Positions 7,430 to 16,692 are shown, counted from the first letter of the stretch. The stretch is 64,000 nt of DNA from Citrobacter europaeus (GCA_020099315.1 CP083650.1:3348001-3412000); one strand, 5' to 3'. Numbers and translations are program-made. Notes: a model not told the origin generated them from the sequence alone.

Positions 7430-9574
7430 GTGTCCCGTATTATTATGCTGATCCCTACCGGAACCAGCGTCGGTCTGACCAGCGTCAGCCTTGGCGTGAT
7501 CCGCGCAATGGAACGCAAAGGCGTTCGTCTGAGCGTCTTCAAGCCGATCGCTCAACCGCGTGCCGGTGGCGATGCGCCAGACCAGACTACCAGCATCGTC
7601 CGTGCTAACTCTTCTCTGCCAGCCGCTGAGCCGCTGAAGATGAGCCACGTTGAGTCTCTGCTGTCCAGCAATCAGAAAGATGTGCTGATGGAAGAGATCA
7701 TCGCGAACTACCACGCGAACACCAAAGACGCTGAAGTTGTACTGGTTGAAGGCCTGGTCCCAACCCGTAAACATCAGTTCGCACAGTCTCTGAACTACGA
7801 AATCGCAAAAACGCTGAACGCGGAAATCGTCTTCGTGATGTCTCAGGGCACCGATACCCCGGAACAGCTGAACGAGCGTATTGAACTGACTCGCAGCAGC
7901 TTCGGCGGCGCGAAAAACACCAACATCACCGGCGTAATCGTTAACAAACTGAACGCACCGGTTGATGAGCAGGGCCGTACTCGCCCGGATCTGTCCGAGA
8001 TTTTCGACGACTCTTCCAAAGCGAAAGTGATCAAAGTTGATCCGGCCAAACTGCAAGAATCCAGCCCGCTGCCGGTTCTGGGCGCGGTGCCATGGAGCTT
8101 CGATCTGATTGCTACTCGTGCAATCGATATGGCGCGTCACCTGAACGCCACCATCGTTAACGAAGGCGATATCAATACCCGTCGCGTGAAGTCTGTGACT
8201 TTCTGCGCACGTAGCATCCCGCACATGCTGGAGCACTTCCGCGCAGGCTCCCTGCTGGTAACTTCCGCAGATCGTCCTGACGTGCTGGTTGCAGCATGCC
8301 TGGCGGCCATGAACGGCGTAGAAATCGGCGCCCTGCTGCTGACTGGCGGCTATGAAATGGACGCGCGCATCACTAAGCTGTGCGAACGTGCATTTGAAAC
8401 CGGCCTGCCGGTATTCATGGTGAATACCAACACCTGGCAGACCTCTCTGAGCCTGCAGAGCTTCAACCTGGAAGTTCCGGTTGACGATCACGAGCGCATT
8501 GAGAAAGTTCAGGAATACGTTGCTAACTACATCAACGCTGACTGGATTGAATCCCTGACCGCGACCTCTGAGCGCAGCCGTCGTCTGTCTCCGCCGGCGT
8601 TCCGTTATCAGTTGACTGAGCTGGCACGTAAAGCTGGCAAGCGCGTTGTTCTGCCTGAAGGCGACGAACCGCGTACCGTTAAAGCGGCGGCTATCTGTGC
8701 CGAACGTGGTATCGCAACCTGCGTACTGCTGGGTAACCCGGATGAGATCACTCGTGTTGCGGCCTCTCAGGGTGTTGAACTGGGCGCTGGCGTAGAAATC
8801 GTTGATCCAGATGTGGTTCGCGAAAGCTACGTTGCTCGTCTGGTCGAACTGCGTAAAAACAAAGGTATGACCGAAACCGTTGCCCGCGAACAGCTGGAAG
8901 ACAACGTGGTTCTCGGTACCCTGATGCTGGAGCAGGACGACGTTGACGGCCTGGTTTCTGGTGCAGTTCACACCACCGCAAACACCATTCGTCCGCCGCT
9001 GCAGCTGATCAAAACTGCGCCGGGTAGCTCCCTGGTGTCTTCCGTGTTCTTCATGCTGCTGCCGGAACAGGTTTACGTTTACGGCGACTGCGCGATCAAC
9101 CCGGATCCGACTGCAGAGCAGCTGGCAGAAATCGCGATTCAGTCCGCAGAATCCGCCATTGCCTTCGGTATCGAACCGCGCGTAGCGATGCTCTCCTACT
9201 CCACCGGCACCTCTGGTGCAGGTAGCGACGTAGAGAAAGTGCGTGAAGCGACTCGTCTGGCGCAGGAAAAACGTCCTGACCTGATGATCGATGGTCCGCT
9301 GCAGTATGACGCCGCTGTTATGGCTGACGTAGCAAAATCCAAAGCACCGAACTCTCCGGTTGCAGGTCGCGCTACCGTGTTCATCTTCCCGGATCTGAAC
9401 ACCGGTAACACCACCTACAAAGCGGTACAGCGTTCTGCCGACCTGATCTCCATCGGGCCGATGCTGCAGGGTATGCGCAAGCCGGTGAACGACCTGTCTC
9501 GTGGCGCGCTGGTAGACGATATCGTCTACACCATCGCTCTGACCGCGATCCAGTCTTCCCAACAGCAGCAGTAA
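7430..9574 (+). CDS. pta: Phosphate acetyltransferase Pta
   Basis: Transfers acetyl from acetyl-CoA to phosphate, giving acetyl phosphate for AckA. The 714-residue enteric form has an N-terminal P-loop (BioD-like) domain starting IIMLIPTGTSVGLTSVSLG, a central DRTGG domain (about 220-340) and the catalytic PTA_PTB domain (about 390-710) with VLPEGDEPRTVKAA and SYSTGTSGAG. The start codon is GTG, with AGAGGAT at good spacing, as in E. coli. Followed by a REP-like hairpin and a strong terminator. Confidence 0.98.
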   Translation: MSRIIMLIPTGTSVGLTSVSLGVIRAMERKGVRLSVFKPIAQPRAGGDAPDQTTSIVRANSSLPAAEPLKMSHVESLLSSNQKDVLMEEIIANYHANTKDAEVVLVEGLVPTRKHQFAQSLNYEIAKTLNAEIVFVMSQGTDTPEQLNERIELTRSSFGGAKNTNITGVIVNKLNAPVDEQGRTRPDLSEIFDDSSKAKVIKVDPAKLQESSPLPVLGAVPWSFDLIATRAIDMARHLNATIVNEGDINTRRVKSVTFCARSIPHMLEHFRAGSLLVTSADRPDVLVAACLAAMNGVEIGALLLTGGYEMDARITKLCERAFETGLPVFMVNTNTWQTSLSLQSFNLEVPVDDHERIEKVQEYVANYINADWIESLTATSERSRRLSPPAFRYQLTELARKAGKRVVLPEGDEPRTVKAAAICAERGIATCVLLGNPDEITRVAASQGVELGAGVEIVDPDVVRESYVARLVELRKNKGMTETVAREQLEDNVVLGTLMLEQDDVDGLVSGAVHTTANTIRPPLQLIKTAPGSSLVSSVFFMLLPEQVYVYGDCAINPDPTAEQLAEIAIQSAESAIAFGIEPRVAMLSYSTGTSGAGSDVEKVREATRLAQEKRPDLMIDGPLQYDAAVMADVAKSKAPNSPVAGRATVFIFPDLNTGNTTYKAVQRSADLISIGPMLQGMRKPVNDLSRGALVDDIVYTIALTAIQSSQQQQ

Positions 9575-9585
9575 TCTGCCGGGTG

Positions 9586-9606
9586 TGCCGGATGTCTTAT
9601 CCGGCA
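9586..9606. repeat. REP-like hairpin after pta
   Basis: TGCCGGAT and ATCCGGCA pair around a 5-base loop directly after the pta stop. It is the head of a REP-type element and precedes the true terminator. Confidence 0.6.
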
Positions 9607-9621
9607 ATACCTGTGCTTATC

Positions 9622-9655
9622 AAACCGGAAATAGATGATATTTCCGGTTTTTTTA
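9622..9655 (+). terminator. Intrinsic terminator of ackA-pta
   Basis: A 12-bp perfect stem, AAACCGGAAATA with TATTTCCGGTTT, has a 5-base loop and runs straight into seven T. Confidence 0.92.
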
Positions 9656-9774
9656 TCTCTGTTTTTCCCTGTGGCATATTCTGAAACATTTGTCAGGATG
9701 CGCTGCATCAATGAATAACTATTCTCCTGTTTGCATACTTACTCTCTTTTGCATTGCAACAGGGATAGTCTTTC

Positions 9775-11295
9775 ATGTCAGCAGTAACAGAATCACAGCC
9801 AGCCAGAAAATGGGCGATGCCCGATACGCTGGTGATTATTTTTTTCGTCGCCATTTTAACCAGTCTGGCGACATGGGTTGTTCCCGTCGGGATGTTCGAT
9901 AGCCAGGAAGTGCAGTATCAGGTTGATGGACAAACCAAAACCCGTAAGGTGGTCGATCCCCACTCTTTTCGAATTCTGACCAACGACGCGGGTGAAGAGC
10001 AGTATCACCGGGTGCAATTTTTCACCACCGGTGATGAACGCCCGGGCCTGATGAATTTTCCATTTGAAGGGTTAACCTCCGGATCGAAATTCGGCACCGC
10101 CGTCGGCATTATTATGTTTATGCTGGTGATTGGCGGCGCATTCGGCATCGTTATGCGTACCGGAACCATCGATAACGGCATCCTGGCGCTGATCCGCCAT
10201 ACGCGCGGGAACGAAGTCCTGTTTATCCCGGTGCTGTTTATTCTTTTCTCCTTAGGTGGCGCAGTGTTTGGCATGGGGGAAGAGGCCGTCGCCTTTGCCA
10301 TTATCATTGCTCCGCTGATGGTGCGCCTGGGTTACGACAGTATCACCACCGTTCTGGTTACCTATATCGCGACTCAGATTGGCTTTGCCAGCTCGTGGAT
10401 GAACCCGTTCTGCGTGGTGGTCGCGCAGGGTATTGCGGGCGTGCCGGTGCTCTCTGGTTCCGGTCTGCGCATCGTGGTGTGGATCATTGCCACGATGATT
10501 GGCCTGACCTTCACGCTGGCCTACGCGGCGCGCATCAAAAAGAATCCGCTATTGTCCCGGGTTCATGAGTCCGACCGCTTCTTTCGCGAGCAGCAGGACG
10601 AGGTTGTGGAACGACGCTTCACGCTGGGCGACTGGCTGGTGCTGCTGGTGCTGACAGCGGTGATGATTTGGGTGGTCTGGGGCGTTATCGTCAACGCGTG
10701 GTTTATTCCGGAAATCGCCAGCCAGTTCTTCACCATGGGGCTGGTGATTGGCATTATCGGCGTGGTCTTTCGGCTCAACGGCATGACGGTCAACGTCATG
10801 GCCTCCTCGTTTACCGAGGGGGCGCGCATGATGATTGCCCCTGCCCTGCTGGTCGGTTTTGCTAAAGGCATATTACTGCTGGTCGGCAACGGTGAGGCGG
10901 GCGAAGCCAGCGTGCTAAACACCCTGCTAAACAGCATTGCCAACGGCATTAGCGGGCTGGATAACGCCATCGCAGCGTGGTTTATGCTGCTGTTCCAGGC
11001 GGTGTTTAATTTCTTTGTGACTTCCGGCTCTGGTCAGGCCGCGTTGACCATGCCGTTATTAGCGCCATTGGGCGATCTGGTTGGCGTAAACCGTCAGGTC
11101 ACCGTGCTGGCCTTCCAGTTTGGCGACGGCTTCAGTCATATTATCTATCCAACGTCGGCATCGCTGATGGCAACGTTAGGCGTTTGCCGGGTGGATTTTC
11201 GAAACTGGCTGAAGGTTGGCGCCACGCTGTTGGGACTGCTGTTTATTATGTCCAGCGTGGTGGTGATCGGCGCACAGATAATGGGTTACCATTAA
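9775..11295 (+). CDS. yfcC: YfcC family transporter (C4-dicarboxylate/arginine-ornithine type)
   Basis: Inner-membrane protein of 506 residues with about 12 predicted spans, of the YfcC (DcuC/ArcD-related) family. The first span (LVIIFFVAILTSLATWVVPVGMF) is followed by a roughly 75-residue polar loop, then hydrophobic segments with conserved GGAVFGMGEEAVAF, GFASSWMNPFCVVVAQ and FVTSGSGQAALTMPL motifs. The substrate is not proven; studies in E. coli link it to acetate metabolism, which would fit its place after ackA-pta, but the sequence alone cannot show this. It has its own upstream gap of 120 bases after the pta terminator. Confidence 0.92.
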   Translation: MSAVTESQPARKWAMPDTLVIIFFVAILTSLATWVVPVGMFDSQEVQYQVDGQTKTRKVVDPHSFRILTNDAGEEQYHRVQFFTTGDERPGLMNFPFEGLTSGSKFGTAVGIIMFMLVIGGAFGIVMRTGTIDNGILALIRHTRGNEVLFIPVLFILFSLGGAVFGMGEEAVAFAIIIAPLMVRLGYDSITTVLVTYIATQIGFASSWMNPFCVVVAQGIAGVPVLSGSGLRIVVWIIATMIGLTFTLAYAARIKKNPLLSRVHESDRFFREQQDEVVERRFTLGDWLVLLVLTAVMIWVVWGVIVNAWFIPEIASQFFTMGLVIGIIGVVFRLNGMTVNVMASSFTEGARMMIAPALLVGFAKGILLLVGNGEAGEASVLNTLLNSIANGISGLDNAIAAWFMLLFQAVFNFFVTSGSGQAALTMPLLAPLGDLVGVNRQVTVLAFQFGDGFSHIIYPTSASLMATLGVCRVDFRNWLKVGATLLGLLFIMSSVVVIGAQIMGYH

Positions 11296-11315
11296 TTTAA
11301 TTTTTATCTATATTT

Positions 11316-11348
11316 AATATCGGAAGCATTCGTCACGCTTCCGATATT
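11316..11348 (+). terminator. Hairpin after yfcC
   Basis: AATATCGGAAGC and GCTTCCGATATT pair perfectly (12 bp) across a 9-base loop, 20 bases after the yfcC stop. The following T-run is short, so termination strength is uncertain. Confidence 0.65.
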
Positions 11349-11528
11349 TATCATTGCTTAATAAAACAACCTCGCTAATAACATTATAAAATACAATCAT
11401 CGGTATGTATTAAATTAAAGTATTCACAAAAATTATATTTATAAAATCATAAAATAAGACTTCATCAATAGATTTTTGAAAAACCGCCATGTTACCCTAC
11501 TCTCTCAATTCACTCTTATAAAAACATC

Positions 11529-12617
11529 ATGACGCGAAATACACTTATTATGCTAATGCTGCTTATCGCCCCTTTACGTGCGGTATGGGCAGCAGGCTGT
11601 ACGTTTATGATTGGCAATACCTCCGACCAAAATGCCACCATTGATGCAGATATCAATATCGCCGCCAGCGGACAAAGCTATTTGCCGAGTACCGCTGACG
11701 TTCTGGTAAAAACCAATAGCACCGGGATTTCCTACTGGGGGAAAAACGAAAATAAACAAAGCATTAAAGTTATTTTTACGCGCGTTGACAACGTATCCTA
11801 CCCGATGGACCCTAACAACAATAAAGGTTCATTAGTCGATAAATCCATTCCCGGTCTCTACTTTACCCTGGCCGCGAATTTAACGCCGCCTGCTGGCTAC
11901 TGGACCGGCTGGGAAAAAATGCCCATCTATATGTCCAACGACAGTAGCGTGAACCAGACTGAACCTGCAAGCGTTTGGGGTTGTGCAAACAACTCAAGCG
12001 CACAGTTGCTGATGAATGCCACCGCGACCTTTACGCTGACATTCTACACCACCGCCGAGTTTGACCCGGCCCAGGCAGCCGGCAAGCAGGTATTTGCCAC
12101 CCGACAAAAAGTAGGCGAAGTGACCAACAGTTCCACCGCCGGAGGGCAAATTGATGTTTATTTAAACGGACCGGTAACCATTACTACCGCCGGGTGCGGC
12201 GCATTTAAAGCAGAAGAAGTCGTCAATCTGGGGCAGACAACGGTGGAGGACTTATATGCCTGGGACACAGTTAATGAAACGCCCTTTTCAATAAAGCTGC
12301 AAAACTGCTACGGCAACCCGAGTCTGGTGATAAATCTTTCCAGCAACCAGGTAAAAGATAATAAGCTGGTCAATACCAGCGGCAGCGCCAAGGGTGTTGG
12401 CGTGGGATTAGGTTATATACTGACATCTAGCGGAGCAGATTACCTTTCTGGCTTAGATTTGACGAAAGCAGTGACGCTTGACTCCCGGTATTTAAATTAT
12501 GACGCATCGGGCAACGGAACATTAAATCTATCTGCCCACCTTGCGATTATCGAAAGAAGCGCCTTAACCGGAGGAACGGTTAATATTCCGACGGTCATCA
12601 CTCTGACTCATCCGTAA
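11529..12617 (+). CDS. Orphan two-domain fimbrial adhesin-like protein
   Basis: A secreted 362-residue protein with a signal peptide (hydrophobic core LIMLMLLIAPL, likely cleavage after AVWA). Two immunoglobulin-like parts follow, each with one cysteine pair: C24 and C152 in an N-terminal receptor-binding-like domain, and C223 and C260 in a C-terminal pilin-like domain (GCGAF...PFSIKLQNC). This is the architecture of chaperone-usher tip adhesins such as FimH. No chaperone, usher or major pilin gene lies beside it; it sits alone between yfcC and yfcD, after an AT-rich 180-base stretch. It may use the machinery of another fimbrial operon. The ligand is unknown. Confidence 0.75.
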   Translation: MTRNTLIMLMLLIAPLRAVWAAGCTFMIGNTSDQNATIDADINIAASGQSYLPSTADVLVKTNSTGISYWGKNENKQSIKVIFTRVDNVSYPMDPNNNKGSLVDKSIPGLYFTLAANLTPPAGYWTGWEKMPIYMSNDSSVNQTEPASVWGCANNSSAQLLMNATATFTLTFYTTAEFDPAQAAGKQVFATRQKVGEVTNSSTAGGQIDVYLNGPVTITTAGCGAFKAEEVVNLGQTTVEDLYAWDTVNETPFSIKLQNCYGNPSLVINLSSNQVKDNKLVNTSGSAKGVGVGLGYILTSSGADYLSGLDLTKAVTLDSRYLNYDASGNGTLNLSAHLAIIERSALTGGTVNIPTVITLTHP

Positions 12618-12627
12618 TCAACATCGC

Positions 12628-12655
12628 TACCGCAACGAGTTTTAGCGTTGCGGTA
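12628..12655. terminator. Palindrome between convergent adhesin gene and yfcD
   Basis: TACCGCAACG pairs perfectly with CGTTGCGGTA around an 8-base loop. It lies between two genes that end facing each other and may serve both, although no strong T-run follows on either strand. Confidence 0.6.
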
Positions 12656-12667
12656 ACGGTTAACGTC

Positions 12668-13213
12668 TTATTCCGTTTCTTCTTCTTTCAGCGATTCATT
12701 CTTGGCGTTGCGGGTCATCCACAGCGCCAGGGCTTTCAGTGAGTCCGGCGTGAACTCGTCGCAGCGCGCGGTAATTTCTTCCGGCGTCAGCCAGCAAACT
12801 TCACTCACTTCTTCTTCCTGAAGCGCAAACGGCCCGTGGGAGACGCAGCTAAACAGCCCGCCCCACACGCGACAGTTCTGGTCTTCAAAATAAAACTGCC
12901 CATGCTCGGCAAACGGCACGCCCGCAATCCCCAGTTCCTCTTCCGCTTCACGGCGCGCTGAGTCCAGTAACTGCTCGTCAGCCTGCACGACACCGCCTGC
13001 GGTGGCATCCAGCATGCCGGGCAAAAAATCTTTTGTCTCAGTGCGACGCTGAACCAGAATTTTGCCCATACCATCGTGCACAACGATATACGTCGCACGA
13101 TGGCGTAAGCGTTGCGCCCGCATTTGTTCCCGGCTGGATTGTGCAATGACTTCGTTGTCTTCATTCACAATATCCACCCATTCCGTACTTGCCAAACGAC
13201 GCTGTTCCACCAT
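12668..13213 (-). CDS. yfcD: Nudix hydrolase YfcD
   Basis: 181-residue Nudix hydrolase, near E. coli YfcD and related to isopentenyl-diphosphate isomerase-like Nudix proteins. The Nudix box is complete: GGVVQADEQLLDSARREAEEELGI, shown here as G-x5-E-x7-REAEEELG, which binds the catalytic metal. The physiological substrate is not established. It follows yfcE on the same strand by about 56 bases and is convergent with the adhesin gene. Confidence 0.92.
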   Translation of the reverse strand: MVEQRRLASTEWVDIVNEDNEVIAQSSREQMRAQRLRHRATYIVVHDGMGKILVQRRTETKDFLPGMLDATAGGVVQADEQLLDSARREAEEELGIAGVPFAEHGQFYFEDQNCRVWGGLFSCVSHGPFALQEEEVSEVCWLTPEEITARCDEFTPDSLKALALWMTRNAKNESLKEEETE

Positions 13214-13269
13214 CAGGAAACCTTCTTTTTTCTGGCGCTCTTACGGCGCGTTTATGTTTGTGGGGTAAA

Positions 13270-13824
13270 TTACGGATTAATCTCGACCTGTGCAATAACA
13301 CTTTGATCATTGAGTGCCATTACGCTGAGAACATTATCATCCAGAATCCCGTAACTTGCCGCAAAGCCCCCTTTCGGGATGCTTACCGAGCCGGGATTGA
13401 AGTGGTAAACATCCCCCTGCCGCTCAGCGACCGGCAGATGAGTATGCCCGTAAACCAGCACATCTCCTGCGTTGAGCGCCGGCATATTTTGCGGACCAAA
13501 AAGATGCCCGTGCGTCAAAAAGAGCCGCTGATTTTCGGTCAGAATTTGCTGCCACGGCGCGGTCATCGGAAAATGCAGGAGCATCTGATCCACTTCGCTG
13601 TCGCAGTTGCCACGCACCGCGATAATTCGCGCGGCCTGCTCATTCAGCCGCTCTGCAACCTGCGCTGGCGCATAGCCCTGGGGTAGCGCATTACGCGGCC
13701 CATGGTTTAAAACATCACCCAATATCACCAGCCATTGCGCACCGCTTGCGCTAAACAGTTCGAGTACGCGTTCCGTGGCTGGCAACGAACCATGAATGTC
13801 CGATGCGAACATCAGTTTCATCAC
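13270..13824 (-). CDS. yfcE: Metallophosphodiesterase YfcE
   Basis: Manganese-type phosphodiesterase of the calcineurin-like superfamily, 184 residues. The metal-binding series is complete: SDIHGS near the start, ILGDVLNHG, VRGNCDSE, LTHGHLFG and YGHTHLP. E. coli YfcE acts on phosphodiester model substrates in vitro; its natural substrate is unknown. It ends 56 bases before yfcD and starts about 50 bases after yfcF, so these genes may share a transcript. Confidence 0.93.
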   Translation of the reverse strand: MMKLMFASDIHGSLPATERVLELFSASGAQWLVILGDVLNHGPRNALPQGYAPAQVAERLNEQAARIIAVRGNCDSEVDQMLLHFPMTAPWQQILTENQRLFLTHGHLFGPQNMPALNAGDVLVYGHTHLPVAERQGDVYHFNPGSVSIPKGGFAASYGILDDNVLSVMALNDQSVIAQVEINP

Positions 13825-13876
13825 TCACTCCTCGTTGAAAATTACCTTGTAATGATACTGGATTACGCCCCGTTTT

Positions 13877-14521
13877 TCAGCAGGAACGCTTCGCCGAAAG
13901 CGCGATAAAACGCTGGACAGAAGCGCGCTGCCACTGGAAGGCGGCGTATTCCGCAAGCGCCTGCGGAACCTCATCGCCGTTAAGAACCAGACGATTAAGC
14001 ATTAGCGCTAAATCGCAGTCAGCGATACACCATTCGCCAAATAAATTCTGCTTACCGTGACTCAGTAAACTGCTCGCAGTAGCGAACAATTTTTCCGCAC
14101 TGGCTTTTCCCGCGTCGCTTAATGGCCCCTTCTTCACGCCAGCAAAAACCACATCCGTTGATCGTTCTTCACGGATAGGCATTAAATCGCTGCGGATCCA
14201 CGCCTGAACCTGACGCGCCCGCGCGCGCTTTTGTACATCGTGTGGGTAGATACGCTCCCACTGCGGTGGCGCAAAGCGCTCTTCCAGGAACTCAGTAATC
14301 GCTGATGATTCGCTCAGCTCGAAACCGTCGATTTCAAGAACCGGCACGCGGCGCGTCAACGCATAGCCTTGCCATGAAGGTTGCAAGTGTTCACCGCTGT
14401 TGAGATCAACGGTTTTCAGCGTAAAAGGCAGCCCTTTCTCTTGCAGAGCGACATAAACAGACAGCACGTAAGGGGAGAAAAAATTGGCATCTGACCACAG
14501 CGTAATTGCAGATTTGCTCAT
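13877..14521 (-). CDS. yfcF: Glutathione S-transferase YfcF
   Basis: 214-residue glutathione transferase with an N-terminal thioredoxin-like domain (about 1-85, including the cis-proline in RRVPVLEIDGFELSESSAI) and a helical C-terminal domain (CIADCDLALMLNRLV). E. coli YfcF has glutathione transferase and peroxidase activity linked to oxidative stress. The frame extends to 14605, but the ATG at 14521 has AGAGGA upstream and gives the family length. It is divergent from the second glutathione transferase gene yfcG, 134 bases away. Confidence 0.93.
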   Translation of the reverse strand: MSKSAITLWSDANFFSPYVLSVYVALQEKGLPFTLKTVDLNSGEHLQPSWQGYALTRRVPVLEIDGFELSESSAITEFLEERFAPPQWERIYPHDVQKRARARQVQAWIRSDLMPIREERSTDVVFAGVKKGPLSDAGKASAEKLFATASSLLSHGKQNLFGEWCIADCDLALMLNRLVLNGDEVPQALAEYAAFQWQRASVQRFIALSAKRSC

Positions 14522-14655
14522 AATGTCCTCTGAAGTGTATTGGCTTGCCTTCAAAATATAGAGTCTTTCTCTCGCTGTCACTTGATGAAAACTCACGCAC
14601 GCCAACAGGCTCTATACTTGTTATGACCCGGTTCATGACAAAACGGACGCTGAAA

Positions 14656-15291
14656 ATGATCGATCTCTATTACACGCCATCGCCAAACGGTCACAAAATC
14701 ACGCTTTTCCTTGAAGAGGCGCAGCTGCAATACCGTCTGATTCATGTCGATATCAGCAAAGGCAGCCAGTTTCGCCCTGACTTTCTGCAGATCTCGCCGA
14801 ACAATAAAATCCCGGCCATTATCGACAGCGCCCCGGCGGACGGAGGAAGACCTATCAGCCTGTTTGAGTCCGGAGAAATTTTGCTCTATCTGGCGGAAAA
14901 GAGCGGTAAGCTGCTGAGCGGTGAGTTGCGTGAGCGCCACACCACGCTGCAGTGGCTGTTCTGGCAGGTCAGCGGGCTGGGCCCCATGCTGGGTCAGAAT
15001 CATCATTTCAGCCACTACGCCCCACAAACGATTCCCTACGCCATTGAAAGATACCAGGTAGAAACCCAGCGCCTGTACAACGTGATGAATAAACGCCTGG
15101 AAACGTCCCCCTGGCTGGGAGGGGATCACTACAGCATTGCCGACATTGCCTGCTGGCCGTGGATCCACGCCCATCAGCGTCAGCGCATCGACCTCGACAA
15201 CTATCCGGCGGTTAATAACTGGCACGAACGCATCCGTACGCGTCCCGCTACGGAACGCGCCATGCAGCAAGCACAGAGTGAGAAGCGGTGA
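14656..15291 (+). CDS. yfcG: Disulfide-bond oxidoreductase YfcG (GST family)
   Basis: 211-residue Nu-class glutathione transferase homologue. In E. coli YfcG works as a glutathione-dependent disulfide reductase using residues near Thr9 and Asn11. Here the start reads MIDLYYTPSPNGHKI, so Asn11 is kept while residue 9 is serine, a conservative change. The FESGEILLYLAEK glutathione motif and the helical C-terminal domain with SIADIACWPW are present. The open frame begins at 14545, but the family start is the ATG at 14656. Confidence 0.93.
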   Translation: MIDLYYTPSPNGHKITLFLEEAQLQYRLIHVDISKGSQFRPDFLQISPNNKIPAIIDSAPADGGRPISLFESGEILLYLAEKSGKLLSGELRERHTTLQWLFWQVSGLGPMLGQNHHFSHYAPQTIPYAIERYQVETQRLYNVMNKRLETSPWLGGDHYSIADIACWPWIHAHQRQRIDLDNYPAVNNWHERIRTRPATERAMQQAQSEKR

Positions 15292-15345
15292 CGCGAATCG
15301 GTTCTCGTGTATCATGCAAAGGTTCATACATGGAGGAAACCTGCA

Positions 15346-15708
15346 ATGTCACAACCTGACGCTATTATTCGTATAAAAAACCTTCGTCTGCGCACCTTTA
15401 TCGGCATCAAAGAAGAGGAGATCCTTAACCGCCAGGATATCGTCATCAACATTGCCATTCACTATCCGGCAGACAAAGCCCGTGCCAGCGAAGATATCAA
15501 CGACGCGCTGAATTATCGCACTATCACCAAGAGCATCATTGCCCACGTGGAGGGTAACCGCTTCTCATTGTTGGAAAAATTAACTCAAGATGTGCTCGAT
15601 ATCGCACGCGAACATCACTGGGTCACTTATGCTGAAGTGGAGATAGATAAACTTCACGCATTGCGTTACGCCGACTCAGTGTCTATGACGCTGAGCTGGC
15701 AGCGCTAA
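15346..15708 (+). CDS. folX: Dihydroneopterin triphosphate 2'-epimerase FolX
   Basis: 120-residue FolB/FolX-type tunnelling-fold enzyme, which epimerises dihydroneopterin triphosphate to the monapterin series. The FIGIKEEE, LNYRTITKSI and RFSLLEKLTQDVLDI stretches are conserved. A GGAGG ribosome site precedes the ATG at 15346, which matches the E. coli start; the open frame from 15307 is not used. yfcH begins 19 bases after its stop, so they are likely co-transcribed. Confidence 0.95.
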   Translation: MSQPDAIIRIKNLRLRTFIGIKEEEILNRQDIVINIAIHYPADKARASEDINDALNYRTITKSIIAHVEGNRFSLLEKLTQDVLDIAREHHWVTYAEVEIDKLHALRYADSVSMTLSWQR

Positions 15709-15727
15709 ACGTAACCCGGGAGGCGAC

Positions 15728-16621
15728 ATGCAGATTCTGATTACCGGCGGTACTGGCCTGATTGGACGTCATCTGATCCCCCACCTGCTGGAACTGGGGC
15801 ATCAGATAACCGTAGTGACTCGTTCCCCTGATAAGGCGCGTCAGATCCTCGACTCCCGGGTCACGCTGTCCAAAGGCCTGGCTGAGCGGCAAAACCTCAA
15901 TGATGTTGATGCCGTGATTAACCTTGCCGGGGAGCCTATCGCAGATAAGCGCTGGAGCGCACAGCAAAAGGAACGCCTGTGCCAGAGCCGTTGGGGTATT
16001 ACGCAGAAGCTGGTCGATTTAATCAATGCCAGCGAGACGCCGCCCGCGGTGCTTATTTCCGGTTCCGCTACCGGTTACTACGGTGATTTGGGCGAAGTTG
16101 TGGTCACGGAAGAAGAGCCGCCGCATAACGAATTTACCCACAAGCTGTGCGCCCGCTGGGAGCAAATTGCCAGCACTGCGCAGAGCGATAAAACTCGCGT
16201 GTGTATGCTGCGTACCGGCGTGGTATTGGCCTCTGCTGGCGGTATTCTGGCAAAAATGGTCCCGCCGTTTCGTCTTGGCTTAGGCGGCCCCATTGGCAAC
16301 GGACGGCAGTATATGGCCTGGATCCATGTTGATGATATGGTCAACGGAATTATCTGGCTGCTGGATAACGATCTGCGCGGTCCCTTCAATATGGTTTCAC
16401 CCTATCCGGTACACAATGAGCAGTTTGCCCATGCGCTGGGCCACGCGCTGAACCGCCCTGCCATTCTGCGCGTTCCCGCCAGCGTAATGCGTCTACTGAT
16501 GGGTGAGTCTTCAGTGCTGGTTCTCGGCGGGCAGCGGGCGTTGCCAAAACGCCTGGAAGCGTCTGGTTTCGCCTTTCGTTGGTACGATTTAGAAGAAGCG
16601 CTGGCGGATGTCATTCGATAA
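15728..16621 (+). CDS. yfcH: NAD(P)-binding epimerase-family protein YfcH
   Basis: 297-residue short-chain (extended SDR) protein of the SDR39U1/YfcH family. The N-terminal nucleotide-binding loop is ITGGTGLIGRHL, followed by the VDAVINLAGEPI stretch, and the active-site tyrosine region SATGYYGDLG. A C-terminal DUF1731-like tail (RALPKRLEASGFAFRWYDLEEAL) is present. The reaction is unknown. Tightly linked to folX. Confidence 0.93.
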   Translation: MQILITGGTGLIGRHLIPHLLELGHQITVVTRSPDKARQILDSRVTLSKGLAERQNLNDVDAVINLAGEPIADKRWSAQQKERLCQSRWGITQKLVDLINASETPPAVLISGSATGYYGDLGEVVVTEEEPPHNEFTHKLCARWEQIASTAQSDKTRVCMLRTGVVLASAGGILAKMVPPFRLGLGGPIGNGRQYMAWIHVDDMVNGIIWLLDNDLRGPFNMVSPYPVHNEQFAHALGHALNRPAILRVPASVMRLLMGESSVLVLGGQRALPKRLEASGFAFRWYDLEEALADVIR

Positions 16622-16640
16622 CCCTTAAGCGCTATTCACA

Positions 16641-16689
16641 GTCGCCGTTGCGGTGGTAAGGTTATAGACCAGATATCCGCAATGGCGAC
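16641..16689 (+). promoter_or_regulatory. Inverted repeat overlapping the acetyltransferase ribosome-binding region
   Basis: GTCGCCGTTGCGG (16641-16653) and CCGCAATGGCGAC (16677-16689) form a 13-bp inverted repeat with one mismatch (a G-U pair in RNA) and a 23-base spacer. The right arm ends three bases before the start codon at 16693, so in mRNA it would cover the ribosome-binding region. It could instead be a DNA operator. Confidence 0.55.
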
Positions 16690-16692
16690 GTT

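Noticed and set aside
7370..9607. 745-codon open frame antisense to pta
   Set aside because: pta is certain on the other strand, and strong codon bias in pta leaves the antisense frame free of stops. The translated product has no domain and is rich in Arg, Gln and His.
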